Counted from the stretch's first letter, positions 36,721 to 49,653 are shown. The stretch is 64,000 nt of DNA from Climacteris rufus (GCA_013398175.1 VZRZ01000585.1:186001-250000); one strand, 5' to 3'. Notes: generated by a model not told the origin, from the letters alone. Made by a program: numbers and translations.

Positions 36721-37314
36721 ATTTCCTACAGTAGATGATAGTAATTTATGAAATATATCATCAGAACCTGAGGCACAGATTGTGATGGATTATGTCCTTG
36801 CAGTGCTCCAGTATATATGCTGTTTTGAATTCAGCTTTATGTGAGCAGATGGTTTTTACAACTTACCTTTCTGGTACTCTTAATACGACAAAGTTACTGG
36901 AGTATTAAAAAAACCCACATTTTCCTTGTTTCCATTCCTGAGCTGTGTAAGAGGGAAGAAGTGGCAAGCAGAGGTGGTTTTCTGTGCAAAGCAGTCTGCA
37001 GGCTGAGGAGAAGCACAGGAGCAACGTGGTGCCCATGTGCACAGTTCATCTTGATGTTAATGGCCCTTATGAATATAAAGTGAGGCTAGCATGCAGTGAT
37101 TACACATGAAGAGCCAAATTATTATTGGTAATAATGATGTGTATATGTTTCAATGAAGCCTGGATTGCTTCTAATGGGTTTTGTTTTTAGTTCCCATGTT
37201 TAATATGAGGTACTTCTGTCTCTTGGAGTTATTGTTTAAAACAGCATTCCCATCTTCTGCTGTCTCTGAAATTTGAATCCTGCTTTCTCTCCATGCACTT
37301 TTTTCTTGCTGTTC

Positions 37315-37385
37315 CTTTTTTTTTGAGGGGGTGTGTGTTGGTTCTTTTTGGTTGCTGGGTTTTTTTTTGTTGTTTATTTGTTCTT
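37315..37385. repeat. T/G-rich low-complexity tract
   Basis: T runs with short G runs (GGGGGTGTGTGTTGG, GGGTTTTTTTTTGTTG). Simple sequence. Confidence 0.65.
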
Positions 37386-39249
37386 GAATTGTCAAAATAA
37401 GCACCGTATTTTCAGAGGTGCAACTTGCACCTTATATAACTGTTGCAATAAGAGTATGAAATTTGGCAGAAAATAAACTTCCTTGTGTTCCAGCTAGTCC
37501 TCAGGCATCAGAGGGGTGGGATGCACCTGGGCTTAATTTCTGATTTATAAGCAGTTCAACACTGTAAGTCTGGTTGCGTTGAGTAAGAACTTTCACTTAT
37601 CACAGATTCACAAAGTGCAGTTTCTTGAAGCAACAGGTTATAGATTCTTACTAGATTGCTGATGGTAAATTCACTTGACCTAAAAAATAAAAGTGTATAG
37701 TGCTCTGTACAAGTGTCCTTGGGTGTGCTTCAGTGCAGTCAGAGGTACAAATCTTTCTGAAGAGGCATCCCTGCTTTGGAGGGCAGAGAGAGGAGCAAAC
37801 CTATCAGCTGGTCTGTGAAGTTGGTTTGTATTCTTATCCTCCCTAATGGAGGATTTCAAGTATCAATTTTATACTTTTTTAGAAAAATTGAGGTGTGGCC
37901 GTAGTACAAAGTAATTGCTTATCTTTTGCCGCCATCAGAGGGCAAGGTAGGGGTAAGATGTTTTTTCATTTTCATATTGGTTAATGTATTTTTTTAGTAT
38001 GTAAATGGGGGATAATGAGAACTTTTGGTTATCTTCAGTCAAACTGAGTTAGGTAATGTATGATTGAAAGAAATATAGCTTAGAACGATGACACCTCAGC
38101 ATCCTCCTCCACCCAGCTGAGATGGCAGTGAAGGCCTTCTGACATTTGCCAGAATTTTACTCCCATTGTTAGTCTCCTTGAAGGAGCAGCTTTATCATAA
38201 GGTTTGTTATGAATGAACAAGGGAGAGTGAGGCCAATGGCTGGCATGGAGATACAGGTGCTTTCCTGTGCTACACTGAGATAACATCAGTGTGCCAGGCC
38301 TTTGATTCACCCAAGACCTCATTCAGCTGTCAAGCCTTGCTTGAGCCCAGGTGCAAGATAAACAAGTGGCCCAACTCATACTCTTTGCTCACCAGCATGT
38401 CTGTATCTTTATGGGACAAACCTGTCGATCTCCCACAATAACCTACGTAGACTGTGGGGGAAGGTAATACACAGAGGGAGCAGGTGGCAAGGAATGGTGT
38501 ATTGGAAGCAAGAGAATTGGGATTTTAGAGGAGGGAGGGAACAGGAGAAAAAGCATTCCTGCAGCTGGGGCTGACTGTGCCCAGGCAGCTGGGAAGGTGT
38601 GACCAAGGTGAAGGGGCTGTGCTGGGGGCACCAGAACTGGGAGGAAGGATTCTGAGCTCTCATTCAGGTAATAATCTCCTGGATGGCATGCACACTTGTA
38701 CTGGATTCAGAGGGTGCAGCAAAAGAAAATCTGGTAGTGGCTGAGACTTGTCTTCTGCCAGTTCTGTTTTAGTGACATATCCTGTTGTTTCACCATCTTT
38801 ATGTCACAGTTCAGATGTGCAGTACTGATGAGAGAAATGGCCAAGCGCTTTCTCCTCCTCCTCTTTCTCCACCTCCCTGGCTCCCAGTTGTGTTTCCTTG
38901 GACCCATTTGTTGATTCAGTAGAAAGCTAGCCCATCTCCCAGTCTCCCTTCTGCACTCCATGTTAACAGCTTGACACGCCTTCCATCACTTACAGAATGA
39001 CTGTAGGATTGTTAAATGCAGCACAAGGGAGGGCTGCTCAAAGTGTCTGTCACTTTCGCTGGTTTTCTGAGTTGTGTAAAATTAAAAGCACAAGTCTGTG
39101 CCCTCAGCCTCTGGCTCAGGTACAACAAACACTGCTGCATCTGAATTCATTGCAAGGAGGGCATGCAGTGGTTGAATAGCATTGCAGATGAAGCATGGAA
39201 GTTTGTCCAGTGTCTATCAAAAAGGTTTGTGAAGTAGGTATAATTGCAG

Positions 39250-39700
39250 GATCATAGAAGGGTTTGGGTTGCAAGGGACCTTGAAGACTGTCTTGATCCA
39301 ATCCTCTTGCTGTGGGCAGGGAGACCTTCATTTAGTTCAGGTTGCTCAACTCCCATCCAACCTGGCCTTGAACACTTCCAGGGGTGGGTCATCCACAACT
39401 TCCCTGAACAACCTGTTCCAATTCCTCACTACCCTCCCAAGGAAGAATTTATTCCTAATGTCTAGTCTAAACCTGCTCTTTCTCATTTTAAAGCCATTCC
39501 CCCTTATCCTGTTACTACATGCCCTTGTCAGAAATACTCTCCAGCTCTGTTGTAGCCCCTCTGTAGGTACTGGGAAGCTGCTGTAAGGTCTAGCAAGAGC
39601 CTTCTCCAGGTTTAATAGCCCAACTCTCTCAGCCTGTCTTCATAGGAGAAGTGCTCCAACATTGCTGTTCATTTTTGCCTAGGAAAGTTTCTCAGGACAC
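39250..39700 (-). mobile_element. CR1 LINE 3'-end fragment, minus strand
   Basis: GATCATAGAAGGGTTTGGGT, TGCAAGGGACCTTGAAGACT, TCCAACCTGGCCTTGAACAC, TTCCAGGGGTGGGTCATCCA, AACAACCTGTTCCAATTCCT and, further on, CTCAGCCTGTCTTCATAGGA with GAAGTGCTCCAAC occur in the order of an antisense CR1 3' region. The copy is about 415-450 bp and rather well preserved. Its 5' end after 39665 is uncertain. The plus-strand frames inside it (39244-39586) are antisense artefacts. Confidence 0.93.
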
Positions 39701-39927
39701 TCTGGAAGACCTAGGCAAGTCTGGCTATTAGATGACAGGCCTTACTTAGGCTCTTTTTACCTTTCTGTTCCTTTCTGAGTTTCAGTATTTGGCAATCCAG
39801 CCTGAAATACTGTCTGGGATGCTTCCCACCCCTGCCGATGGTGAAACTGCATGACAGGTGATACTTGGATGCTGGTTTGCTGATGGCAAAGACAAGACTA
39901 TGAGCAGCCAAGCCTAAAAGCTCTGCC

Positions 39928-39975
39928 ATTTAAAAAAACCAAACCAAACAAAAAAACCAACAAAAACCAAACCCC
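39928..39975. repeat. A/C-rich low-complexity tract
   Basis: AACCAAACCAAACAAAAAAA-type sequence, the complement of the T/G tracts elsewhere in the window. Confidence 0.7.
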
Positions 39976-42074
39976 CAGAATTCTGAATGTTTTGTCAGGA
40001 AAAAAAAACCTTACCTTTTACACCAAGAGTCTTCTTTGCTGGGGAAGAAAAAAAAAAGTTAGGTTTTTTTTGGTCAGTCTTTCCAAGGGACAGTCCTGGT
40101 ATGCTAATTATCATGAAACTGAAATTTTTTAGAAGTGCTGTTGGTGAAGCTTAGTGTTCTATATGGCTGAACTTGTGAAATGGAGCTTTCATAGAAGAAA
40201 ATAGCTAGAAGACTTTATCAAAAGGAAAATACAGTGTGAAATTAATTGTTTGTCCCAGGAAACCTTTATAAAGGTAAGCCTAAGTAAGATAAATAGAAGA
40301 TGGTGATTTGGATCAGAAGAAGCGTTTTAGTGTTTTGTGTTACTTGATCAGTTTCAGAGCATGTCTTCTGTCAGACCAAGGGAGGAGACATTTTATGGGT
40401 TAAGCTGAAAACCTCAAGATCAGACATATAAGTAAACCCAGAGGGATTTGCTCCCCAAGATGTATCAGAGCAACTCCATTGAGTTCATGTCATTTATTTC
40501 CACTTTTTCAAAGTGCTTCATTTAAAATTGTGATTTAGCTCAGGCAACTCTGATTTTGTGTAGTCATCACGAGTTAATCAAGCATGGCCATTACTTTCCA
40601 AAATATTTTTATTACAGCTTTAATAAATAATGTCAAGATATGCCATCATTTTCTTTGCTATCTCAAGACAGAGCATTTCTTGTGGCCTTCTGGCCACTGC
40701 TTAATTTATCCAATGCACCTTACGGTGTAGGAAAAGTGATTGCCATCTCTGGGAAAGGAGGTACATATTCAAGGCTAGGAATAGGTGGCGTAAGAGTTGG
40801 TTTATACTAATATTTTATTTTGGTAATCACCAGCTTTCTGACAACATTCAGAGTTTGCAGCTGTCCCTAACAGGGCATTAGTTCATATGCCTGCAGTAAG
40901 GATTTATTGTCTTTAGTTACAGCAGAATCAGACAAATGTTATGTTGCATTTATTGACTCTTTCAGTTATTTCTTGCTTGTGCTAAAAGATGCATACACAG
41001 TGCAGGAGAGAAGGGTATTGGAAACAGAACTGGGTGGGAAAGAACAGAGCCTGCAACTTGGGAAAGAGCATCCAGATTTGGTCCATGGGGCAGAGGGAGA
41101 TAATTATGGCAGGAAGAGAAAGGTGCGAGACAGTGAAAGTACGTTGGGTTGGGAACTCCTTTGGGGTTAGGAGAAGCAGAAGGTTGAATGCCTCTGCTCA
41201 TGATGCACAGAGTTTGGCGTTTACCCGTGTATCTTAAAGGTCCTTTCTGACAGAGAATTGGATTCACTTTCAAAATACTAACTTGGAAAACAACCCACCC
41301 TTTCTTATTTTTTTTCCTCCTGAAGAGTAGTTTGGAACTCGGAGTTTCTTCTAGGTACACTGTTGGCAGAATGTGAATGCGGAACCTTGAAATCTGCAGT
41401 GCAGACCTTCTACAGCAGGAGGAAAAGAATCCATTTCAATCATCTTGGGCCCTCAAATGTTAGAAAGAAGCTTATTATATTGTTTCTTTGTATTAAAACT
41501 GTTTGATAGGCAATGGCACAATAATGGAGATCAGAAGATGAATTTGAGTTTCAGGTGTGAGAGGGGACTGCTGTCTGTCGATTCCAGATTAAACAGCCAA
41601 AAACAATTACCTTGCATGATCAGCCCAAGCCTCTGGTGATTTATTGACTTGGCAACAGTTTCACGGATCTGCTACATGGGTGGGATAAAATTGCTTCAGT
41701 TTACAGGCAAGCGTAGGAAATACTGTAAGTAAAAGCCGTATGGGAACCAAGAAACATTGTTAAAACTCTCTTAAAAGGAGGCAGAGGCATAGATTTTCTG
41801 CCTGGCTTCTGAAAGAAAGATGAAGTGCGTTCTAGTTGGAGTGATGACATTTAATTAAAATTGAGCATTCGTGGGAAGCGAAAGTATGATTTTATTGGCT
41901 TTTTTTTCCCCTATAGATTTTGAGATAGGAGCATATGTACAGTTATTGAAGCCTTTTTGTGAAGCTTTCTAGTATTTGGATTCAAATTAGTGTTGGTAAT
42001 GACACTCAAAATGAAGGGACAAGATATAGGATAATATCACACAGTTGTACAGCAAAGGTAGGACTTGTCTTTTT

Positions 42075-42150
42075 GCCCTTTTGTCCTTTTGTCTTTTTGT
42101 TTGTTTGTTGTTTGTTTTTATTTTTTTGGGTTTTTTTTTGTTTTTTTGTT
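42075..42150. repeat. T/G-rich low-complexity tract
   Basis: Repeated CTTTTTGTTTGTTTGTTGTT-like units pass into long T runs with GGG. Simple sequence. Confidence 0.7.
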
Positions 42151-44248
42151 TTCCTACTTTCTTTAATAATTTATTCAGTGAATGTTGAGCCCAGGACTGA
42201 TGAACAACATATTGGCAGCTACAGAGCTTACCCCCACTACTGAATCAGTAACTCTCAGAAATTAGTGCTTGTTGCATTCTCAAGTGACCATTTGGTACAC
42301 CAAATTAACATCCCTTGCTTGGTGTCATTGCAAGAATACCTTAAGGAAATGGCACTATACCTTTCCTAAGGAATAGCAGAGCTTGTATACAATATGTGAA
42401 TAAGATGCTCTCAAGTCCCACCACGCTCATGGTGTTAAAACATCAAGGCAGGTAAGAACTTTATGCTTCCTCCCTTTTTTTTTTTAATATTAGTTGTATA
42501 GTTGCAGTATTGGAGAGCTAGTAGAGGTAGTGATGAAAACTTCATGGGAAAAGAAAAACATATTTCAGAAATCCTGCTCGACTAATCTAAATCCAATGTT
42601 AATAGGCAGGCAGGAGGTGACTGCTGGTCCACTTACCTCACATGCTCTGAGGTTGTCATGAGTCAAAGAATATTTCCCCCACATACCCCAGGTCTCCCTG
42701 TCCCAAATCTTCCAAGTGCATTAAATCTTGGAAATCAGTGAATTATTTCATTGCTTTTTTCTTGGCAAAGATCGTGTAAAAAGCCTCAAGAAGGCACCTT
42801 CTTGTTCAAGCAAAGTTTGGTTCATCATGAAGCTGGCTTCAGACAGGATCTTCCAAGTAGAAGCAGATGGGTCACTCTTCAGTGTCTTGGACATAAGGGA
42901 CCCTTATCCATTTCTTCATTTAGTATTCTATTGGGATAACTCTAGAAATCAGGCTAGGAAAATTTCATACCTTGTTTTGCATGCCTGCAAGTGATAGGGA
43001 GTTTGCTCTGGTTATGTGAATTCCAGGTCCTGACCATTTCATTGTCTGTATTTTTGCTTGAATGATAACTTCAAGATTGAAACTTTCTGTTGCTACAAAC
43101 TAGAATTGTAATTAATATGGGGCTAATGCTTTGATAGGGAAAAACATCCCCAAACCAGATGCTGGTGTTAATTGGACACTGAATTGCTTGAAATCATTCA
43201 TTAGCCTGTAGGTACAGTGTTCCCAATCAGCTGCAACCTCATTTCAGGCAGAAAGTGGTAAGATGGTCTTTTTTTAATTAAGGTGATATTATAAATTAAC
43301 CTGTCAATAAATGGCATTAACTTTTTCAGCAGTGCAGTTACAGGTGGATGGATTCATAGCACTGTTCTTTCATCAAAAGATAAATATTGTATCCAGCGTT
43401 GAGTTGTTAAATACTAACAAATAATTTATTTAATGAATTTTGTCTTCCTCTGTTCACATTGTGACTGACAGAGCACCAGCCCTCGCCAAATGTTCTGTTC
43501 TTCAGAATTACTCAGATTTTTGGGTCTTTCTGCTTCAACTTTGCTACCCAGAACACTAACTCCTTTACTCTATTCTGGACTAGATCAGTATATTATCTGT
43601 TAGCTTCCTTGATCCAACTGAGAACTATTTTGTATTTTAGGTTTTGATGGGAATGCGTATCAGTAATTAGTTTTTAAATTCAGTTTCTGCAGAAGGTTAG
43701 CCTGTGTGTTCTGCTAGAAACCTAATTGTGTAAGTGATCGTCAAAGTGAATCCACAGTGCTGAGATATCAAAATGAATTAAAAATACGGTGAACTGCAGA
43801 AATATTTTATACTATATCTGGTCAGATTCAGGTTGTTATTATCCTTTAAAAGATTATTAAGACTTTTGAAAAAAATGGGAACTGTCTCCAGAAACAGTAC
43901 TTGAAGAAAATTGTCATACTATGGGCACTCAGTGTAAAGCAACATGTAATAAAATTAGTTCCCAGATTTGGATCTGCTTGTAGGTCCAGCTGTTTTTTAC
44001 TGAACTGTTGATGCTGAAGCAGCTCTCTTTAGAAGATGGTCTGCATGTGTAATATCTTTTGACCTGATTTATAACCAAAGGAATCACTATGCCATGTTCT
44101 GGTATACTATGCTGCAGTAAAAATGAAATCTAGAGTTCCTGGAAGTGGGACTGTGTTCGGATGACATTTATGGTGGAACGGTTGCAGAGATCTCAAGAGG
44201 TAATCCTGAGGTGTATGTGGAGTTGGTGAACATCATTGCTGCTTCTGT

Positions 44249-44686
44249 TCATGGGCAGCTGCTGCATTTCAAGCTCATGTGCTGCTGCTGGTGGTTCACC
44301 CCATACCCTGTATAATCTGTTTTGCAGGAAGCCACTTGACATTTTAAGATTTTTTTTAGCATATTCTTCTTTTTGTCATCTTCTGACATCTGCATGTTAT
44401 TTAAAATAGCACTACTATTCACTACTACCCCATCTGCTTCTTGAAGACTACCAAATGTGCTCCTCTTGGAAGAGATGTGTCTTTCTTGTGCTGCCCTCTT
44501 AGCAGACGCCTTGGAGGGTGTTACTGAGGTCTGGGGAGATCTTTTTCCCTTTCTAAGTGTGAAAGAGGAAGGCACGTGCAGGAGCTGATGTGCAGCCTTG
44601 GATAGAGGCAGGAGAAACAGGGCTTTGGTATTCATTGCTGGAGCTCTTCTGGAAGCACTTGTGGGACTGAGGTCAAAATATTTCAA
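44249..44686 (-). other. Unassigned 145-codon charged open frame
   Basis: The predicted product is basic and rich in Ser, Lys and Ala in its middle (RKGKRSPQTSVTPSKASAKR, then AAQERHISSKRSTFGSLQEA), followed by SEDDKKKNMLKKILK. That composition is more protein-like than most frames here, and could be an exon, a processed pseudogene piece or chance. No family is recognised, no poly-A or flanking duplication marks retrocopying, and no splice arrangement was identified. The length alone is within chance range for this window. Confidence 0.12.
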
Positions 44687-47035
44687 GTTTGGTTAGTCCC
44701 TGAACACAGGTTGTTCGACTTACCTGGTCTGTCACAGGCAATAGCTTTTAACTGGTCTGTAAAATGAATTGGTGTGATTGTGTTTATGGCCCAATGGCTT
44801 TTACTGAAAGTCCCTGTCCTGTAGGAAACCAGGACCCAGGTCCCAAGCATAAATGCTTTGAGCAGTAGTCAATTATTTGATAGCTGGCTTGCTTCCTGCT
44901 GTTTCCATGACGTTATGTGTGGTGTTACCTGCAGGCATATTGGGAGGCTGAAGTGGAACTTTTTTAATTACTAATTTTGATTTATTTGAGAGGTCATGGC
45001 GGGGGGGAACGAGGATCTAGTAGTGAAAATAAATAAATATTAAAAAAACAGTAAAAGAAAAAAAAACAAATTCCAAAGCAACAAAAAACTCAAGCTGCAA
45101 GGCACTGAACAGTGTGATTCAGTTGAATTTATTCTGCCTTTGCAAAACATAATAATTACTTTTTAATTCTTATTTCCTGTCTGAATTAATTGCATTTTGT
45201 ACTCAAATATGCTCTTCTAAATTATTCTCTCCTTAAGTGACTTCCTGCTTAACTGCATTTTTAATTACATGCCCTTCATAGTAATGTAAATGTATTCATC
45301 TCCTGTTTCCTAGTTTTTGGTATATTCCCTCCACAGTCCATACATTTCAGTAGCACCTTGAGCTCCCACTTTGTTTTTCCTGAGTTCACTGTAGGTACCA
45401 AAGGCTGTTGATTTTCTGTCAGTTGGCAGCTTCATCTATTTTAGTGAAGACTAGGCAAATTCTGTGTTACTGTACAATACTGTAGCAGTAGGGGCAGGAA
45501 TACTGATACTGCTCAGAGACTTCCAAAGGATCCATAGCCTCAAGGAAAATGTGGAGAAAATACAGATTGAATAGAAGATTTTTTTTTCAACATTTCTACT
45601 AGTGCTGTGAGTCACCAGGAGGCAAGAAAAGAAGTTGATTTTCCTTCAGCCTCTTGCAGAGACTGTGCATATGCTTTTCTTAGGTTGTTGAATGATAAGT
45701 ATAAAATTAAAGGATGGCCACTGTGGGATTTCATCCTAAGTGGAGGAAGCTCCTCTCAGATCAAACACCCAGAGTGCAGGCTGTCTTCTCAGGGAAGTAT
45801 GGGGGAAATACTTTTCTAGGTTTTGTGCTTAGAAGGAAGCAAACCTGGTTGCCCAGTGTTGGGTTACTATGAACCAATTAGTATTTTAGAAAATACCCCA
45901 TTTGAGAAAGTGCTCTTCTTTTCCTCTTCTGGAGAGAAGATATTTTTACTAATTTAAATTAATAGCATTTTGGCATCAGAAAAGAAAAGGCATTCACACT
46001 TGGTTGTGACACTTGCAAATGTGAGTGCAGGACTCTTAGCAGCAGGGATGGTTTTATATGCTGTGTGGAGAGGTGACTGTGCTGGTCTGCCATCAGTCCT
46101 TTTCTCATTGCTTATGACAGGCCAACTGTAGGAGTCTCCGTTTCTTCTGATTTTAGTTTTCAGGTGTTCAGTTTCTCTACAGATCTTAACCTTTAAACCC
46201 CAAATCTTTTTTGCAGGACAGCTTGAGTGTACTTGGAGTTGTCTATGCTTGAATGCAGGTCTGTGGCTTTGGTGGATGGATGCTTTCTGTGTCCATTTAC
46301 AATTGCTGCAGCTGCCAGCCTGGAGGTGTTAAATGAATGGAAATTCTCTAACAGGGTGACAGTGCCAACAGACAAGCGCTTGTTCTGGACTTGCTCATTA
46401 TACCAGACAACAAAATTGTTGTGAAGCTGTGTAACACTTGCATTGTGGTTAGATGCATCACTTATTCATGTTCTGCAAAGTGAACACATTTAGATGGCTG
46501 ACCATGACAAGCATTTGAAGAAGTAATGGTCTTTAGACATCAGCAAAGACCTGAAAGCTGAGTATTGAAAAGAATTTCACAGCTGTGAGTACAGTTAATC
46601 AATGAAATGGGCTCTTGAATAAGCCAGTAATGTTCCACATCAGCTTTCAGTCCTACATTTTTGGTCCGATAATAATGTAATTAATACCCTACTGTAGGTG
46701 ATGGAGACCAGCTTTCTGGACTTTAAAGTTGACAGTAACCATCCATTAACCCAGTGCCTTCCAGAGAGCTGCTGCACTGTAACCCTGTTGGGGACAGGGC
46801 TGGGGCAGGTTGATTCACAAGAGAACATATTGCATGTCAGCTACAGGAGGGATTCCTAATAGGAAGTTGGTGTGTTCAGCATTGATATAGTGCACAGTGG
46901 CACAGCAGTCATGGTACAAATCTTCAGACTCTTCCTTAATAAGAGGAAACTTAGTTTTCCCCAAGAAGAAATTTTATGCTACTGTGTTTCACCCATTAAC
47001 GTCTTGGTGTTCAGAGCATTCACCATGAGCCTTGA

Positions 47036-47150
47036 ATTATAAAATGTGCTGAGTTGGAAGAGACCCACAGGATCATCGAGTCCAGCTCCTGGCTCTGCAT
47101 AGGACACCCTAAGAATCACACCATGTTCCTGAAAGCATTGTCCAAACTAT
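47036..47150 (-). mobile_element. CR1 LINE 3'-end fragment, minus strand
   Basis: ATTATAAAATGTGCTGAGTT, GGAAGAGACCCACAGGATCA, TCGAGTCCAGCTCCTGGCTC and CTGAAAGCATTGTCCAAACT match the antisense 3' end of the CR1 type that has the GCTGAGTTGG block. This is the same type as the tail of the copy at 13222. Truncated after about 115 bp. Confidence 0.9.
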
Positions 47151-47157
47151 TAATTAG

Positions 47158-47236
47158 TCCTGCAAGGAGCAGGGAGTTGGGACTCAATCATTATGGGTCC
47201 CTTTCAATTTGAGATATTCTACGAATCTGATTCTTA
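47158..47236 (+). mobile_element. CR1 LINE 3'-end fragment, plus strand
   Basis: GGAGTTGGGACTCAATCATT, ATGGGTCCCTTTCAATTTGA and GATATTCTACGAATCTGATT match the sense-strand 3' end of a CR1 copy ending in degraded octamers. It lies less than about 15 bp from the oppositely oriented tail at 47036-47150, so the two fragments sit 5' end to 5' end with tails outward. Confidence 0.85.
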
Positions 47237-48035
47237 TGAACAGCAGGGAAAGAGAAAGAAGTCAAGTGGGCAAAGAGTGAAGGATAAGGAAACCACAAAG
47301 TAATGTGGAAAAGAAGAAATCACATAGCAAAAGGAGAGGTTGGAAAGGCTGCAAAAGTGCTGGAGAAAGTTGTTAAATAAAGAAAGAAATTAAAGGTGAA
47401 GAGAAATGCAAATAAGTGAAAAACAGAGAACCAGATTGAAAAAGAAGAGGAAAAAGGCAATGATTTAACAGTCATACACATTATTAGAAATACAGATAAA
47501 ATAGCAGTGATAAGAGCATCTGTCTGTAACAGCTGTGCAAACATGCAGACCCTACTATTGATTAGATTTCCGGTATGTATGTTGGCAGATGGATTCACTT
47601 AGAGTGCTTTATGTAAGCCATAGCCTCAGTTGTGTCTTACTTACTGGCCCTTCCTTTTCAAAAATTGTGGGGGTGCAATGGTCTAGCAAGGTAAGGATGA
47701 TGGACTTGGACATCCTCTCTCCTGTTCTACAGTACTAGTAATGTACAGGTAAGCTGATAGTCCAGGGTAGTGATGAACCTCTAATGTTAGATACAAGATG
47801 GGTGTTAAAAGAGTATCCATGCATAAATCCCTTTCAACGTCTTCACACCCCCAAAATTCCTCCTAAGTGGGACTTCCACAAAACATTTGTTTATGGCATT
47901 TTGGCTGCTGTTTTGTTTTTTCAGAGTCCAAACTCTGAAATTGTTAGGCTTTTTTTTTCAGAGAGATGGAAGATCAGAAAAACTGGAGTTAGAAATAAAG
48001 AAAGATTACATTTTGCTATGTAAATTATGTATGCA

Positions 48036-48115
48036 ATTAAAAAAAAAAAACAAACCCAACCCAACTAAGCAAAGAAACCCCAAAAACAAAAAGCAAAAAA
48101 ATCGCCACCCAAACC
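48036..48115. repeat. A/C-rich low-complexity tract
   Basis: Starts with ten A and continues as ACAAACCCAACCCAACTAAG-like sequence. Part of the 136-codon plus-strand frame at 47887-48297 is read from this tract and is therefore not credible as coding. Confidence 0.7.
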
Positions 48116-49452
48116 ACAACCTCCTACTCCCCACAAGAACTGGCCAGAGGGAGAAAAGCCAAGTTTCAGGATACTCAACTTTAAAATGGAAAATCATGAT
48201 ATTTGTGAGTTACTGTAGCTCCACTGCTGGCATCTTTATGAATCAGGAGAACAGGAAACAAGTCTGTCATACCTTGCTTTTCAGTTTATATTTATAACTA
48301 CTTAACACCCAGCTTCTCATCTCTGTTGGACTCTTACCTTGGCTAAAGTGAAGAAATAGAGTGAATGCATTATTATCTTGTGGAATGACAGTCCAAAGAC
48401 GTGTGTGGTTTGGATAGGTAGGCAGTGGTAGAGTGACTTTCTGACTAGGTCTATTTATTGCTAGGAAAAAAGGCTTGAAAGTTAAAATCTGTGGTGTTTC
48501 AGAGAGTAAGATGTCTCAGTCCTGTTTAAATCAAGTGGGTCTCTAGTGACTGCGTTAGTTTTTTAAACTTCTGGTCCTTAAACTCACAAACAGAGCTGTA
48601 AATGTCTCATTTCTTCATTTTGCTTTGGTTTGTGCTATCACACAGTGTCTTCTTTGTGTTTCCAGACAATCTTTCTATACTAAATCAGACCTAAATAGAT
48701 ATACCACAAGATAGAGAACCTCTATGGGCTATATTAGAATTAACCAGATTAATTTAGATCAACGAAGTTGTGATCTTAATTTTCACTGCTAGCTTAAGTT
48801 ATACTTCATATTGCCTTTTGAAGAAATGTTTTCCAAGATCACCTCCTTGGAGATGTCTTTGTGCCAGTCCTTTCTGTTTACTTGTGGTAGAGCAATCACT
48901 CAATTAAGCAGTGATTTGGTGGTACATGTACAGTTGATATTTCTGGGTATTCCTCTGCACCATGAGAATTGTTTGCTTTTTCCTCCTGTTCCTTCTGCTA
49001 GCTATATACGTTGTCAGGGTTTCCTAAGAGCCATCAATACATTTATTCTTGAAGTTGAGTTTGTTTTCTAGTTAACTGGATGGCAACTCTTGGCAGTCAG
49101 CATGATCTTTTGAGTTTCTGCAGACAAACATGCAGCTACTGCTGTGTTGTGTGGAATAACTGGTGGGTACAAATACGAATGTACAATTCATTAACTTGTT
49201 GGTGCATGGGTTGGTGTGTGACCTGGAATGAAACTGGAACGCGGCTGGGATGTTCTGCAAAGCACCAGTACACTTGTCTGACAGAGGTTGAAAGTCCTGA
49301 CATGGTTTGATCCCTGTTTCATTTTCTTTTGAGAGTTAACAGCAGAAAAGAGGACTTTAAAGTTTTAACTTGGTTCAAATGGGGTAAATGGAGCTTGGCG
49401 TAAGAGAACAACTCTCGGATTGTGCACATGGGTGGTGTTTCCAGTTCTCTGT

Positions 49453-49653
49453 CTCTGAATATTGCCTCCTTACTGCACATCTCTGAATATTGCCTCCTTA
49501 CTGCACATCTCTGAATATTGCCTCCTTATTGCACATCTCTGAATATTGCCTCCTTACTGCACACCTCTGAATATTGCCTCCTTATTGCACATCTCTGAAT
49601 ATTGCCTCCTTACTGCACATCTCTGAATATTGCCTCCTTATTGCACATCTCTG
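49453..49653. repeat. 28-bp minisatellite, seven copies
   Basis: The unit begins CTCTGAATATTGCCTCCTTA and ends YTGCACAT. Seven full copies start at 49453, 49481, 49509, 49537, 49565, 49593 and 49621, followed by a 5-base partial copy. Copies differ mainly at one C/T position, read in order as C, C, T, C, T, C, T, plus a CACAC variant at the end of copy 4. The near identity points to recent expansion and probable length polymorphism. There are no spacers, so it is not a CRISPR-like array. Confidence 0.97.

Larger units (their letters stand above)
35322..39249. other. Non-coding DNA surrounding a GC-rich minisatellite
   Basis: AT-rich sequence without a recognised exon, interrupted by the GC-rich block at 36405-36720 (listed). 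A T/G-rich tract lies at about 37315-37385. GC content rises again at about 38350-38960 without recognisable content. Confidence 0.5.
39701..47035. other. Unique non-coding DNA with simple tracts
   Basis: A/C-rich tracts lie at about 39928-39975 and 45040-45090, and a T/G-rich tract at about 42075-42150. One charged open frame at 44249-44686 is listed separately. No exon, RNA gene or transposon was recognised. Confidence 0.45.

Noticed and set aside
36342..36722. 126-codon minus-strand frame rich in Ala, Pro and Ser
   Set aside because: It is read through 56-bp repeats in rotating frames, so the protein repeats are not preserved as expected under coding selection.
39244..39586. Two overlapping plus-strand frames of 73 and 105 codons
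   Set aside because: They are antisense readings of a CR1 3' region and have no coding meaning.
47887..48297. 136-codon plus-strand frame with a Lys/Asn/Pro-rich centre
   Set aside because: The centre is encoded by an A/C-rich simple tract and the rest is unremarkable.
49453..49653. Direct repeats of 28 bp, a size like CRISPR repeats
   Set aside because: The copies are head-to-tail with no spacers, in a vertebrate genome. It is a minisatellite.
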